A stretch of DNA of 7,295 nucleotides from Candidatus Rifleibacteriota bacterium (GTDB taxonomy: Bacteria > Riflebacteria > Ozemobacteria > Ozemobacterales > Ozemobacteraceae), in NCBI GenBank assembly GCA_029560455.1, contig JAKQKW010000215.1:1-7295 (forward strand). Direction: 5' to 3'. A program made the translations under genes and the position numbers. Shown piece after piece: positions 1 to 5,599 of this stretch. Below the pieces are notes generated by a model that saw nothing but the letters and a program-made list of their open reading frames with translations, ran no database searches and was not told where the DNA came from. The first letter of the stretch is position 1. Each line of letters starts with the position of its first letter.

Positions 1-240
1 CTGATCGACACTGCCGGCATGGCTTTTCTTACGGCAGAGTATTTTACCGATGAAAAACCGGGCCCGAAGCTTTTTGACGAAATCGAGGTCAAAGGCTGGC
101 TGCGGTCGCATCATTCAGATGACCCGGTGAATTTCGAGGCAATATTTGAACTGGTTTCGCATACGCACCAGAAAGATGCTTCTGACCGCATGCTTGGCGA
201 ATGGCGTCTCAGCCGCAAAGAGCAGGAGCCCGAAGCCTGA
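1..240 (+). CDS. 3' end of an unrecognised protein gene (5' end outside window)
   Basis: The reading frame is open from base 1 to the TGA at 238-240, giving 79 visible residues. An internal ATG at 19 has no clear ribosome-binding site in front of it, so I read this as the C-terminal part of a longer protein rather than a 73-residue gene. The visible part is soluble and charged, with no membrane segment or signal peptide, and ends in a polar, Glu-rich tail (RKEQEPEA). It contains several His residues (HH near visible residues 37-38, HTH near 54-56), but no motif I can assign to a family. It converges on the C11 peptidase gene with a 38-base gap, and its stop codon lies inside the predicted terminator hairpin. 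Function unknown. Confidence 0.7.
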   Translation: MIDTAGMAFLTAEYFTDEKPGPKLFDEIEVKGWLRSHHSDDPVNFEAIFELVSHTHQKDASDRMLGEWRLSRKEQEPEA

Positions 241-273
241 TTGATTCAGCTCCGGGCCCCTTATGATTTTTTT
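224..273 (+). terminator. Probable intrinsic terminator of the 5' partial gene
   Basis: The outer arms are AGGAGCCCG (224-232) and CGGGCCCCT (253-261), pairing with one A:C mismatch. The 20-base interval can fold into an inner stem, AGC(C)TGA with TCAGCT, capped by TTGAT. A run of seven T follows at 267-273. The hairpin begins inside the last codons of the upstream gene. There is no T-run on the minus-strand side, so it should act mainly on plus-strand transcription. The five bases between stem and T-run, and the mismatch, lower confidence. Confidence 0.5.
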
Positions 274-278
274 AATGT

Positions 279-1502
279 TTATTTGATTCCGAGTTCGCGC
301 CGGTCGAGAACTTCATCCCATTTTGTGTCGCGTGACATATCGAGAGCTTTGTAGAAGGCGCGATATTTCTGGTAATCGGCTTTTTCTGGCCAGGTTATGC
401 TGATGATGCCGTTACGGGTCACTCTGGCGCCGGCAATTGCATCGACAAGTTCTTTGCCCATCTGCTTTATGACCGATCGGTTGCTGGCTCCGTTCAGGTC
501 TGAATTCTCGCGATAAAAGGCTTCGCCGACCTTAACCAGATCCCAGTAGTTGGTGCCTTTGCCGAATGCGGCCTGGCCGCGCAGAGCAAAGCTTTTTCCG
601 GTTTCGTTCATTGCATTGAGAAGTTCCATTGCCAGCTGGTTGACGGCAAAAACGACCTGAGCTGCCTGTGCGGTTTTCCAGGCGCCAATCTGGCTGTTGT
701 TAAGCCTTTCTGCCATATCAGCGGCGAAGGCGTCAGGCTTGATGGTTGAATTGCGTGCCATCAGTTTTGCCATGGCGTCGTAGTTGAAACCGTTGATCGG
801 AGTGGTTTCGGGGCTGCCGACCATGTAGTCGCAGGCATCACGCAGCTGATAGAGCACCTCGGCGCCGGCAGGCATGCAGGCGTCGAAACCGACGACGTCA
901 AATTTTCCGTCGGTCTTATAGCGGCTGTTGAAGGCTTTGAGAACCTCGGCCACTTCAAAAATGGTCAGAGCATCGTGGTCGGTATGATCGTAAGCGACGA
1001 AACGCCCGGGCCGACGGTCGGGATTGAAAACGACCTTGCCCGGTTCGCTGCTGCTGACCGAACCATCACCCCACCAGGTAAAAACGCCGCTGCCGTGACT
1101 GTTGATTATCAGAGCATAGTGTTTGGCCGGATATTTGTCGTGAGCCCATTTGAGGCAGTCCCAGAGGGTCTGGGGTGAGCCCATGTTGGTTTCGCCAAGA
1201 ACGCCTTCGTCGATGAGCTTGTCTTTTTCGACGCGCAGGCGGCTGCCACCTTTGTAATTGAGCTTCTGTTCATCAGAAGAGCCGGTCGACATGCCATCGA
1301 GCTGTACCAGCAGAGTTTTATTTTCGCCGGGACCCCAGCTCTTCATACTGCTGAGATTGCGGAAATTGGCGTTTTCGAGGGTGGTGTCCTTGTCGTCGTT
1401 GACCATGTAGACAATGACTGTCCATTCATTTTCAGCCAGGCAGAGAGCCGGCATGGCCATGATCGCCAGGGCACTGAGCAGCATCAGAGCTATTTTTTTC
1501 AT
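279..1502 (-). CDS. Exported clostripain-family cysteine peptidase (peptidase C11)
   Basis: The 407-residue protein is a predicted exported cysteine endopeptidase of clan CD. Residues 1-23 form a signal peptide: KK, a hydrophobic stretch, then cleavage probably after CLA. The catalytic pair is visible as His136 in NSHGSG and Cys209 in FDACMP, followed by the C11-like block SPETTPINGFNY (230-241). The Asp two residues before the Cys (D207) matches the DAC motif, where this Asp helps form the basic-residue pocket in characterised members, so Arg or Lys preference is inferred. The His-Cys spacing of 73 residues includes a polar segment (about 145-176) with R163, R164 and R167, a possible self-processing loop. 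The start is supported by the signal peptide and a purine-rich GGGGGA four to five bases upstream. It lies downstream of the C25 gene on the same strand. No anchor or C-terminal sorting domain is seen. Family assignment is firm; the substrate is unknown. Confidence 0.9.
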   Translation of the reverse strand: MKKIALMLLSALAIMAMPALCLAENEWTVIVYMVNDDKDTTLENANFRNLSSMKSWGPGENKTLLVQLDGMSTGSSDEQKLNYKGGSRLRVEKDKLIDEGVLGETNMGSPQTLWDCLKWAHDKYPAKHYALIINSHGSGVFTWWGDGSVSSSEPGKVVFNPDRRPGRFVAYDHTDHDALTIFEVAEVLKAFNSRYKTDGKFDVVGFDACMPAGAEVLYQLRDACDYMVGSPETTPINGFNYDAMAKLMARNSTIKPDAFAADMAERLNNSQIGAWKTAQAAQVVFAVNQLAMELLNAMNETGKSFALRGQAAFGKGTNYWDLVKVGEAFYRENSDLNGASNRSVIKQMGKELVDAIAGARVTRNGIISITWPEKADYQKYRAFYKALDMSRDTKWDEVLDRRELGIK

Positions 1503-1559
1503 ATTTCCCCCGTAAAGGTAAAAGTTATTTTTTTATTATGGCATAAATGCTGAGAAAGC

Positions 1560-1594
1560 GAAAGCCCGGCAGTTTTGCTTCCTGCCGGGCTTTC
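1560..1594 (-). terminator. Perfect 13-bp hairpin between the C25 and C11 genes, probable terminator
   Basis: GAAAGCCCGGCAG (1560-1572) and CTGCCGGGCTTTC (1582-1594) are perfect inverted repeats around a 9-base loop. The element sits 11 bases beyond the stop codon of the C25 gene and 57 bases upstream of the C11 start. On the minus strand the descending arm ends CTTTC and is followed by GCTTTCTC, an interrupted U-tract. Termination is therefore likely but may be partial, which would leave some read-through into the C11 gene. Confidence 0.65.
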
Positions 1595-1605
1595 TGAGAT
1601 TCAGG

Positions 1606-3729
1606 TCAGAATTTGAATTTGTGGTCGACGATAGGCACGATATCTGGGCCGAAAACGGTCAGCATGGCTTTGCTGCCTTTTTCCAGGCCGATATTCACCC
1701 TGGCGACGCCATCTTTGTTTGAAGTGGCTGAAGAAGCAGCGGCAAGCCCTTCGGTATAGCAGGTAACTCTGGCGTTTGCTACCGGATTGCCTTTGCTGTC
1801 AATTACCTTCACCATTGCCTGGCTTTCACCCGGAATCGATGAAGTCTCGACTTCGATACTCACTTTTTCGGGCTTACGGGTTCTGATCATGGTAGTGCCG
1901 TCACCGAACAGGTGCCACTGTTCCATCATCTTGACGCCTTCGCCGGTTTTTTCGGTGCCATAGATTTCGAGACCCTTGATTATACCATTGGTCATCAGAC
2001 CGCCGACGGTGAGGTAAGAGTCGCTGATGATGAACTCAGATGTGATGGCGGCCTGTACCTTGATCGGCGGCACCCATGATTGATTTGTGGTTGAGCCGAA
2101 AATAGCAACGGCGCCGCGCGGGTTTTCTATGTCGCCGCTGTTCATCCAGGCTTCGCAGAAGCTGTCTTTGCCGACAAAGTTACCGTTGACGCAGGCAACG
2201 CTGACGATGACCGGCAGTTTGAGGCCATTGGCCAGTTTGGCGCAGTCGCCATTGCTGAAACCGGTAGTCGACCATGCTGTGGTTGAGCCATGGCCCATGT
2301 AGTTAATCAGTGAAACGCCCTTGTTGACAGATTCAAAGACCTTGTCTTTAAGACTGCCGCGGCTGCCGCCGTTACGATCGGCGCTTACCGAGAAAGGCAT
2401 CGGTTGCATGGGAAAATGTGGATTCATACCGGGAAAGCCTGGGTATGAGCCTGGGTATGGGTAGCCATCGTAGCCGCCGCCGCTGTTTGCCGGGGCTTTC
2501 GGGTCATAAGCGGCATCGACTTCGGTATATCTTGATTCAAGCAGTGCCTGGCGCAGTTTTTCGATGTATTCGTAATCAGGCGGGTTGCCTTCGCTGCTGC
2601 CGATCCCAAGAGCGCGGCTGTACCAGGCGGCATCCTCACCGGTGGCTGGATACTGCTCATAATTGATGATTTTAGCGATCTGGTAAGATACCTGTTCTGG
2701 CTTTGCAGCCGAAATGCGGCTGATTATCGCATCTGGAACATGGTCATCGCCGGCAAGCTTAACATAAACCGGGTCTGAATCAGCCTTTTCGTTTTCGCCT
2801 TTGTTGGTGGGTATCTGTTCGGCGTCGCCCACGAGAATTACATGTGAAAACCCGGGGTCTTCAAATTGTTCCTGCAGAAAAGCCTTGATATTTTCAGGCG
2901 TGGCACCGCCGATTTCGCCGGCACTGACGAGGATGGTTTTGATACCGCATTTCTGTTTCCATTCTGCCAGAGGAGCTGCGGCTGCTTTGAGTTCGTCGGC
3001 GGCGATTATGATAAGCCGCCCGTTTTCATCAACCGGAGAAAGCCGGCGCGGAACAGAAGCGAAATTCAGAAATGCCTTGCGGTAAATGGGGGCGAAAGCC
3101 CTGGATAGTTCGCTGCGGCCGCGATGAATGTTGGCTCCGCCCTGTCCATCATATTTCAGCTTAGCCTGAATGCTGGTATAAAGCCTGATCTTACCGGTTG
3201 CCGGGTTGTATTGAACCGGAAAAACTTCAAGCCTGACACCGCGGGCTTCTCTGAAGATGAAGGGTTGCGAAATTCTTATAATGTCGTTGTCGGCCGGAAA
3301 CCAGGCGTTCTTTTTATAGACAGCGCCCTGCTTGAATGGAACAGTTGAAGGGTCGACGCTGCGCAGAATTGCGCCGCGCGAAGGAACAACCGGTTTTTTA
3401 ACCGAAATCTCGGTAAAGCGGGTTTTGATGACTTCGAGAACTGGCTTCTGGTCCTGGGCAATCATGATCATGCCAGACATAAACGGCAGAGCCGGTTTGC
3501 CCTTTTCGAGCATCAGGCTGGCGTGATCCATGTAGAGGCCGGTAAAATCCTGGTCGTCGGCGGAAAAATTAACCCTTTTAAGCGCGGGCGTAACCACATG
3601 AATGTCTGAGCCGAGACTGCGGTCAGTGTTGACTCTGATCTGAGAATAAGCCTGATCAGGAACAGCTGCAAATATGGCTGCCCCAAAAAGTGCTGCCAGA
3701 GATGCTCTGCAAAAACTTTTCAATTTCAT
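1606..3729 (-). CDS. Exported gingipain-type cysteine peptidase (peptidase C25), Arg-gingipain-like
   Basis: The protein has 707 residues: signal peptide (about 1-29), propeptide-like region (about 30-229, with the GKPALPF segment typical of C25 propeptides), caspase-like catalytic domain (about 230-617) and an Ig-like C-terminal domain (about 618-707). The catalytic residues are His480 in YMGHGSTTAW and Cys513 in VACVNGNF; their spacing of 33 equals that recalled for RgpB (H211/C244). The blocks STTNQSW (546-552), TNG (580-582) and HLFGD (606-610) also match gingipains. Asp385 aligns without gaps over 25 residues with the RgpB S1 Asp163 region, predicting Arg specificity. Arg229, just before LSPVDENGR, matches the RgpB propeptide junction. 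A Gly/Pro/Tyr/Met-rich insertion lies at about 413-458. There is no type IX secretion domain, LPXTG or membrane anchor. An AAGGA about 11 bases before the ATG supports the start. Family is certain; Arg specificity is inferred. Confidence 0.93.
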   Translation of the reverse strand: MKLKSFCRASLAALFGAAIFAAVPDQAYSQIRVNTDRSLGSDIHVVTPALKRVNFSADDQDFTGLYMDHASLMLEKGKPALPFMSGMIMIAQDQKPVLEVIKTRFTEISVKKPVVPSRGAILRSVDPSTVPFKQGAVYKKNAWFPADNDIIRISQPFIFREARGVRLEVFPVQYNPATGKIRLYTSIQAKLKYDGQGGANIHRGRSELSRAFAPIYRKAFLNFASVPRRLSPVDENGRLIIIAADELKAAAAPLAEWKQKCGIKTILVSAGEIGGATPENIKAFLQEQFEDPGFSHVILVGDAEQIPTNKGENEKADSDPVYVKLAGDDHVPDAIISRISAAKPEQVSYQIAKIINYEQYPATGEDAAWYSRALGIGSSEGNPPDYEYIEKLRQALLESRYTEVDAAYDPKAPANSGGGYDGYPYPGSYPGFPGMNPHFPMQPMPFSVSADRNGGSRGSLKDKVFESVNKGVSLINYMGHGSTTAWSTTGFSNGDCAKLANGLKLPVIVSVACVNGNFVGKDSFCEAWMNSGDIENPRGAVAIFGSTTNQSWVPPIKVQAAITSEFIISDSYLTVGGLMTNGIIKGLEIYGTEKTGEGVKMMEQWHLFGDGTTMIRTRKPEKVSIEVETSSIPGESQAMVKVIDSKGNPVANARVTCYTEGLAAASSATSNKDGVARVNIGLEKGSKAMLTVFGPDIVPIVDHKFKF
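2436..2459. repeat. Perfect 12-bp tandem duplication inside the C25 gene
   Basis: AGCCTGGGTATG occurs twice in direct succession (2436-2447 and 2448-2459). Because 12 is a multiple of three the frame is kept. On the coding strand it yields the repeated tetrapeptides YPGS and YPGF (residues about 425-432), preceded by a further YP at 423-424. It lies in the low-complexity insertion of the peptidase catalytic domain and looks like a small slippage-type expansion. Confidence 0.85.
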
Positions 3730-3796
3730 ATCCTGTTTCTTCCTTTTTTTAAGATACGATGGCGACGGATGCCTTTAAAAGATTACCACAGAGTTC

Positions 3797-3820
3797 ATGT
3801 GCCTGCCAGAACCGGCACAT
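3797..3820. other. Inverted repeat in the divergent intergenic region
   Basis: ATGTGCC (3797-3803) and GGCACAT (3814-3820) are perfect 7-bp inverted repeats around a 10-base spacer. It lies 68 bases upstream of the C25 start on the minus strand and about 30 bases upstream of the -35 element of the plus-strand promoter. This position would suit an operator or a 5' leader hairpin of the C25 transcript. No long T-run follows on the plus strand (only AAAAAG), so a terminator role is unlikely. Function is not shown. Confidence 0.3.
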
Positions 3821-3847
3821 AAAAAGTCTGCGGCGCATGTGGCAAAG

Positions 3848-3877
3848 TTGGCAATTTGCAGTGGTTTTGGTTATAAT
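3848..3877 (+). promoter_or_regulatory. Sigma-70-type promoter for the HEAT-repeat membrane gene
   Basis: The -35 TTGGCA (3848-3853, five of six consensus bases) and the -10 TATAAT (3872-3877, perfect) are separated by 18 bases. Transcription would begin near 3884, only about 10 bases before the ATG at 3895. That fits the lack of any Shine-Dalgarno sequence there. The spacer contains the palindromic GCAATTTGC, which could be an operator, but this is weak. Confidence 0.65.
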
Positions 3878-3894
3878 ATGCCCCGGCCCGAAAA

Positions 3895-5526
3895 ATGACA
3901 CAGGAAAACAACCTGCCCCCACGCTGGCAGCAGATTCTCGAAGATTCGTTGAACTCGTCGATTGTCGATGAGAAAACTTTCGCGCTCGATTTTATCGGCC
4001 AGCAGAGTTCTCTGACGCTCGAAATGGCAAGAGCTCTGATGCCGAAGATAACTGAGGCAATAGTTCATCCTGACACCCGTGTCAGATACTTTGCCCGGCG
4101 CGCCAGAAACCAGATTCTCGATTCGTTTCCCGAAATCGAGTCTGGTAAAAGCGAGAGTTCCGGTTTCAAGCTCGAACTGAAAGAAGGTCAGCAACTTACT
4201 GCCCAGGAAATTCTGTTGCACAAAATGCGTCTTGGCAGCAGATATGTCGTATTCGAAGCTATGGATCGCCTTACCGAAAGTGGCGATCAGGCACTGGCGT
4301 CACCATTACTTTCATATCTGCAGGCAGAAAAGGACGAATATAAGATTTCTTATCTGCTGCGACTTCTCGGTCGTATCGACGACCCGAGAATTCCTGAAAC
4401 GCTCGAAAAATACCTCGACCACGAAGACTCGCGCATCGTTGCTAACGCTATCGAATCATTGTGGGAATTCGACCGACCTGAACTGGCTGACCGGTTTGCT
4501 GATTTTGCTACATCTTCAGACAACAGGATCAGAGCTAATGCGGTGCGGGGGCTGCACCGGTATTCTCCTGCTCTTGCCGAGCAGCACATTTCCGAAATGA
4601 TAAAAAGCGGCAATATTGCACTTCAAGACTCCGGTGTTTATCTGCTGCGCACCATAAGGCCCTCAAATCTGCCAGAACTGCTCGAAATCGCCAATCATTC
4701 GCGCTATGCCACTGTTCGTCTCAAGGCACTCGATATTCCGCCACCCTCCGAGGAAGAGACGAAACAGTCTGAAATGCTTCTGAAAGAAGACTTTGAACGT
4801 CCTGATCATAAAAGGGATGTGATGCTTCTTGTCTGCTTTCTAGTTGTTGCGCTGGCAATTCTGTTCGTCTCGGATGAAGGAAACAAGCGTCTTCTCTCTG
4901 TGCTGTTTCTCGGCCTGGCAACCGTTACAATGATGATGCCGGACAAGACTCGCACCAGTATTCAGAAAACTTCCATTTCGATGGGCTTTATCAGTTCGAT
5001 GGCATGGGGCAACACCAGATTGATGGTTATCCCGGCCCTGATGGGGTTGTGGCTGACCTGGAATGCCGGCCAGTTCAACGCCCGCGGGAAACCAGAAAAA
5101 GCAAAACCTTCTCACATCGTGGCCTGGTTTTTTGCTGTTGGCGCCATAATAATTACTCAGCTGATGCAGGGACACAACCCGGAAGTTTTTTCGCTGGCCG
5201 GCAGGCTGGCCGAAGGAGTCGACAATATCAAACCATCTGTCGTTGATGTCATTCAAAGGCAGAAAAGCTTTGAGATCACCATTTTCACATTCATTTCTTT
5301 GATGACTGTGGCAATAATGAGTTTCAATTCGTGGTTTCCTGCGTCGAGAGACGCGGTTGAGCCTGGCCAGGAACGTCTTCCCGGCAAGAAGATGATTCTG
5401 TTCACCATTCTGTTTCTGGCTGTAATAATGGCCCTGAACGTGTTTCACAGTTTTGGGATCAGCCTGGAATTAAAAATCGGCGGTTACGGAAACGCAAGCG
5501 GCCTTTTGAAAACCCTGCTTCCCTGA
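3895..5526 (+). CDS. HEAT-repeat protein with C-terminal multi-pass membrane domain
   Basis: The protein has 543 residues in two halves. Residues about 1-285 are soluble and made of repeated paired helices of HEAT/armadillo type, with recurring patterns such as DPRIPETLEKYL...SRIVANAIESL and ELADRFADF...NRIRANAVRGL. Residues about 308-520 hold roughly six hydrophobic segments (308-326, 332-348, 370-388, 406-424, 459-478, 500-520), followed by a short Gly-containing tail. There is no signal peptide, so the N-terminal half is probably cytoplasmic and acts as a scaffold for another protein at the inner membrane. I see no catalytic motif and do not recognise a named family. The start is fixed within a narrow range by an in-frame TAA at 3874-3876; ATG 3895 is the first start codon after it, and no Shine-Dalgarno precedes it. 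It is divergent from the C25 gene and convergent with FTCD, so it is probably monocistronic. Confidence 0.85.
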   Translation: MTQENNLPPRWQQILEDSLNSSIVDEKTFALDFIGQQSSLTLEMARALMPKITEAIVHPDTRVRYFARRARNQILDSFPEIESGKSESSGFKLELKEGQQLTAQEILLHKMRLGSRYVVFEAMDRLTESGDQALASPLLSYLQAEKDEYKISYLLRLLGRIDDPRIPETLEKYLDHEDSRIVANAIESLWEFDRPELADRFADFATSSDNRIRANAVRGLHRYSPALAEQHISEMIKSGNIALQDSGVYLLRTIRPSNLPELLEIANHSRYATVRLKALDIPPPSEEETKQSEMLLKEDFERPDHKRDVMLLVCFLVVALAILFVSDEGNKRLLSVLFLGLATVTMMMPDKTRTSIQKTSISMGFISSMAWGNTRLMVIPALMGLWLTWNAGQFNARGKPEKAKPSHIVAWFFAVGAIIITQLMQGHNPEVFSLAGRLAEGVDNIKPSVVDVIQRQKSFEITIFTFISLMTVAIMSFNSWFPASRDAVEPGQERLPGKKMILFTILFLAVIMALNVFHSFGISLELKIGGYGNASGLLKTLLP

Positions 5527-5557
5527 ATTCGCCCGCAGTCTTCTTTCCAGAAAACAA

Positions 5558-5590
5558 AAAAGGGCTGCCCTTGAATCAGGCAGCCCTTTT
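5558..5590. terminator. Bidirectional intrinsic terminator between the HEAT and FTCD genes
   Basis: AAAAGGGCTGCC (5558-5569) and GGCAGCCCTTTT (5579-5590) form a perfect 12-bp stem with a 9-base loop, placed between the two convergent stop codons. On the minus strand the stem ends in six T followed by GTTTTC, a strong tract for the FTCD gene. On the plus strand the tract is only TTTT and then CAG, so termination of the HEAT gene may be weaker. Confidence 0.85.
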
Positions 5591-5599
5591 CAGAAATAT

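Noticed and set aside
1431..1502. Possible lipoprotein signal in the C11 peptidase (Cys21)
   Set aside because: The residues before the Cys are P-A-L, which does not fit the lipobox (small residue directly before Cys). Ordinary signal peptidase cleavage after CLA is more likely.
1606..1880. C-terminal secretion domain or anchor in the C25 protein
   Set aside because: Only one Ig-like domain follows the catalytic domain and the protein ends in HKFKF. There is no second beta domain, LPXTG or hydrophobic tail.
3878..3898. Six-codon open frame MPRPEK overlapping the HEAT gene start as ATGA
   Set aside because: It could be read as a leader peptide, but its ATG directly follows the -10 box and lies upstream of the predicted transcription start near 3884, so it would not be in the mRNA.
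3759..3971. 70-codon plus-strand frame spanning the C25/HEAT intergenic region
   Set aside because: It overlaps the promoter and the first 77 bases of the HEAT gene in another frame, has no ribosome-binding site and no recognisable product.
4840..5448. 202-codon open frame on the minus strand
   Set aside because: Antisense to the membrane half of the HEAT gene; the product is His/Gln/Arg-rich with no hydrophobic pattern or motif, as expected from complementing a membrane-protein gene.
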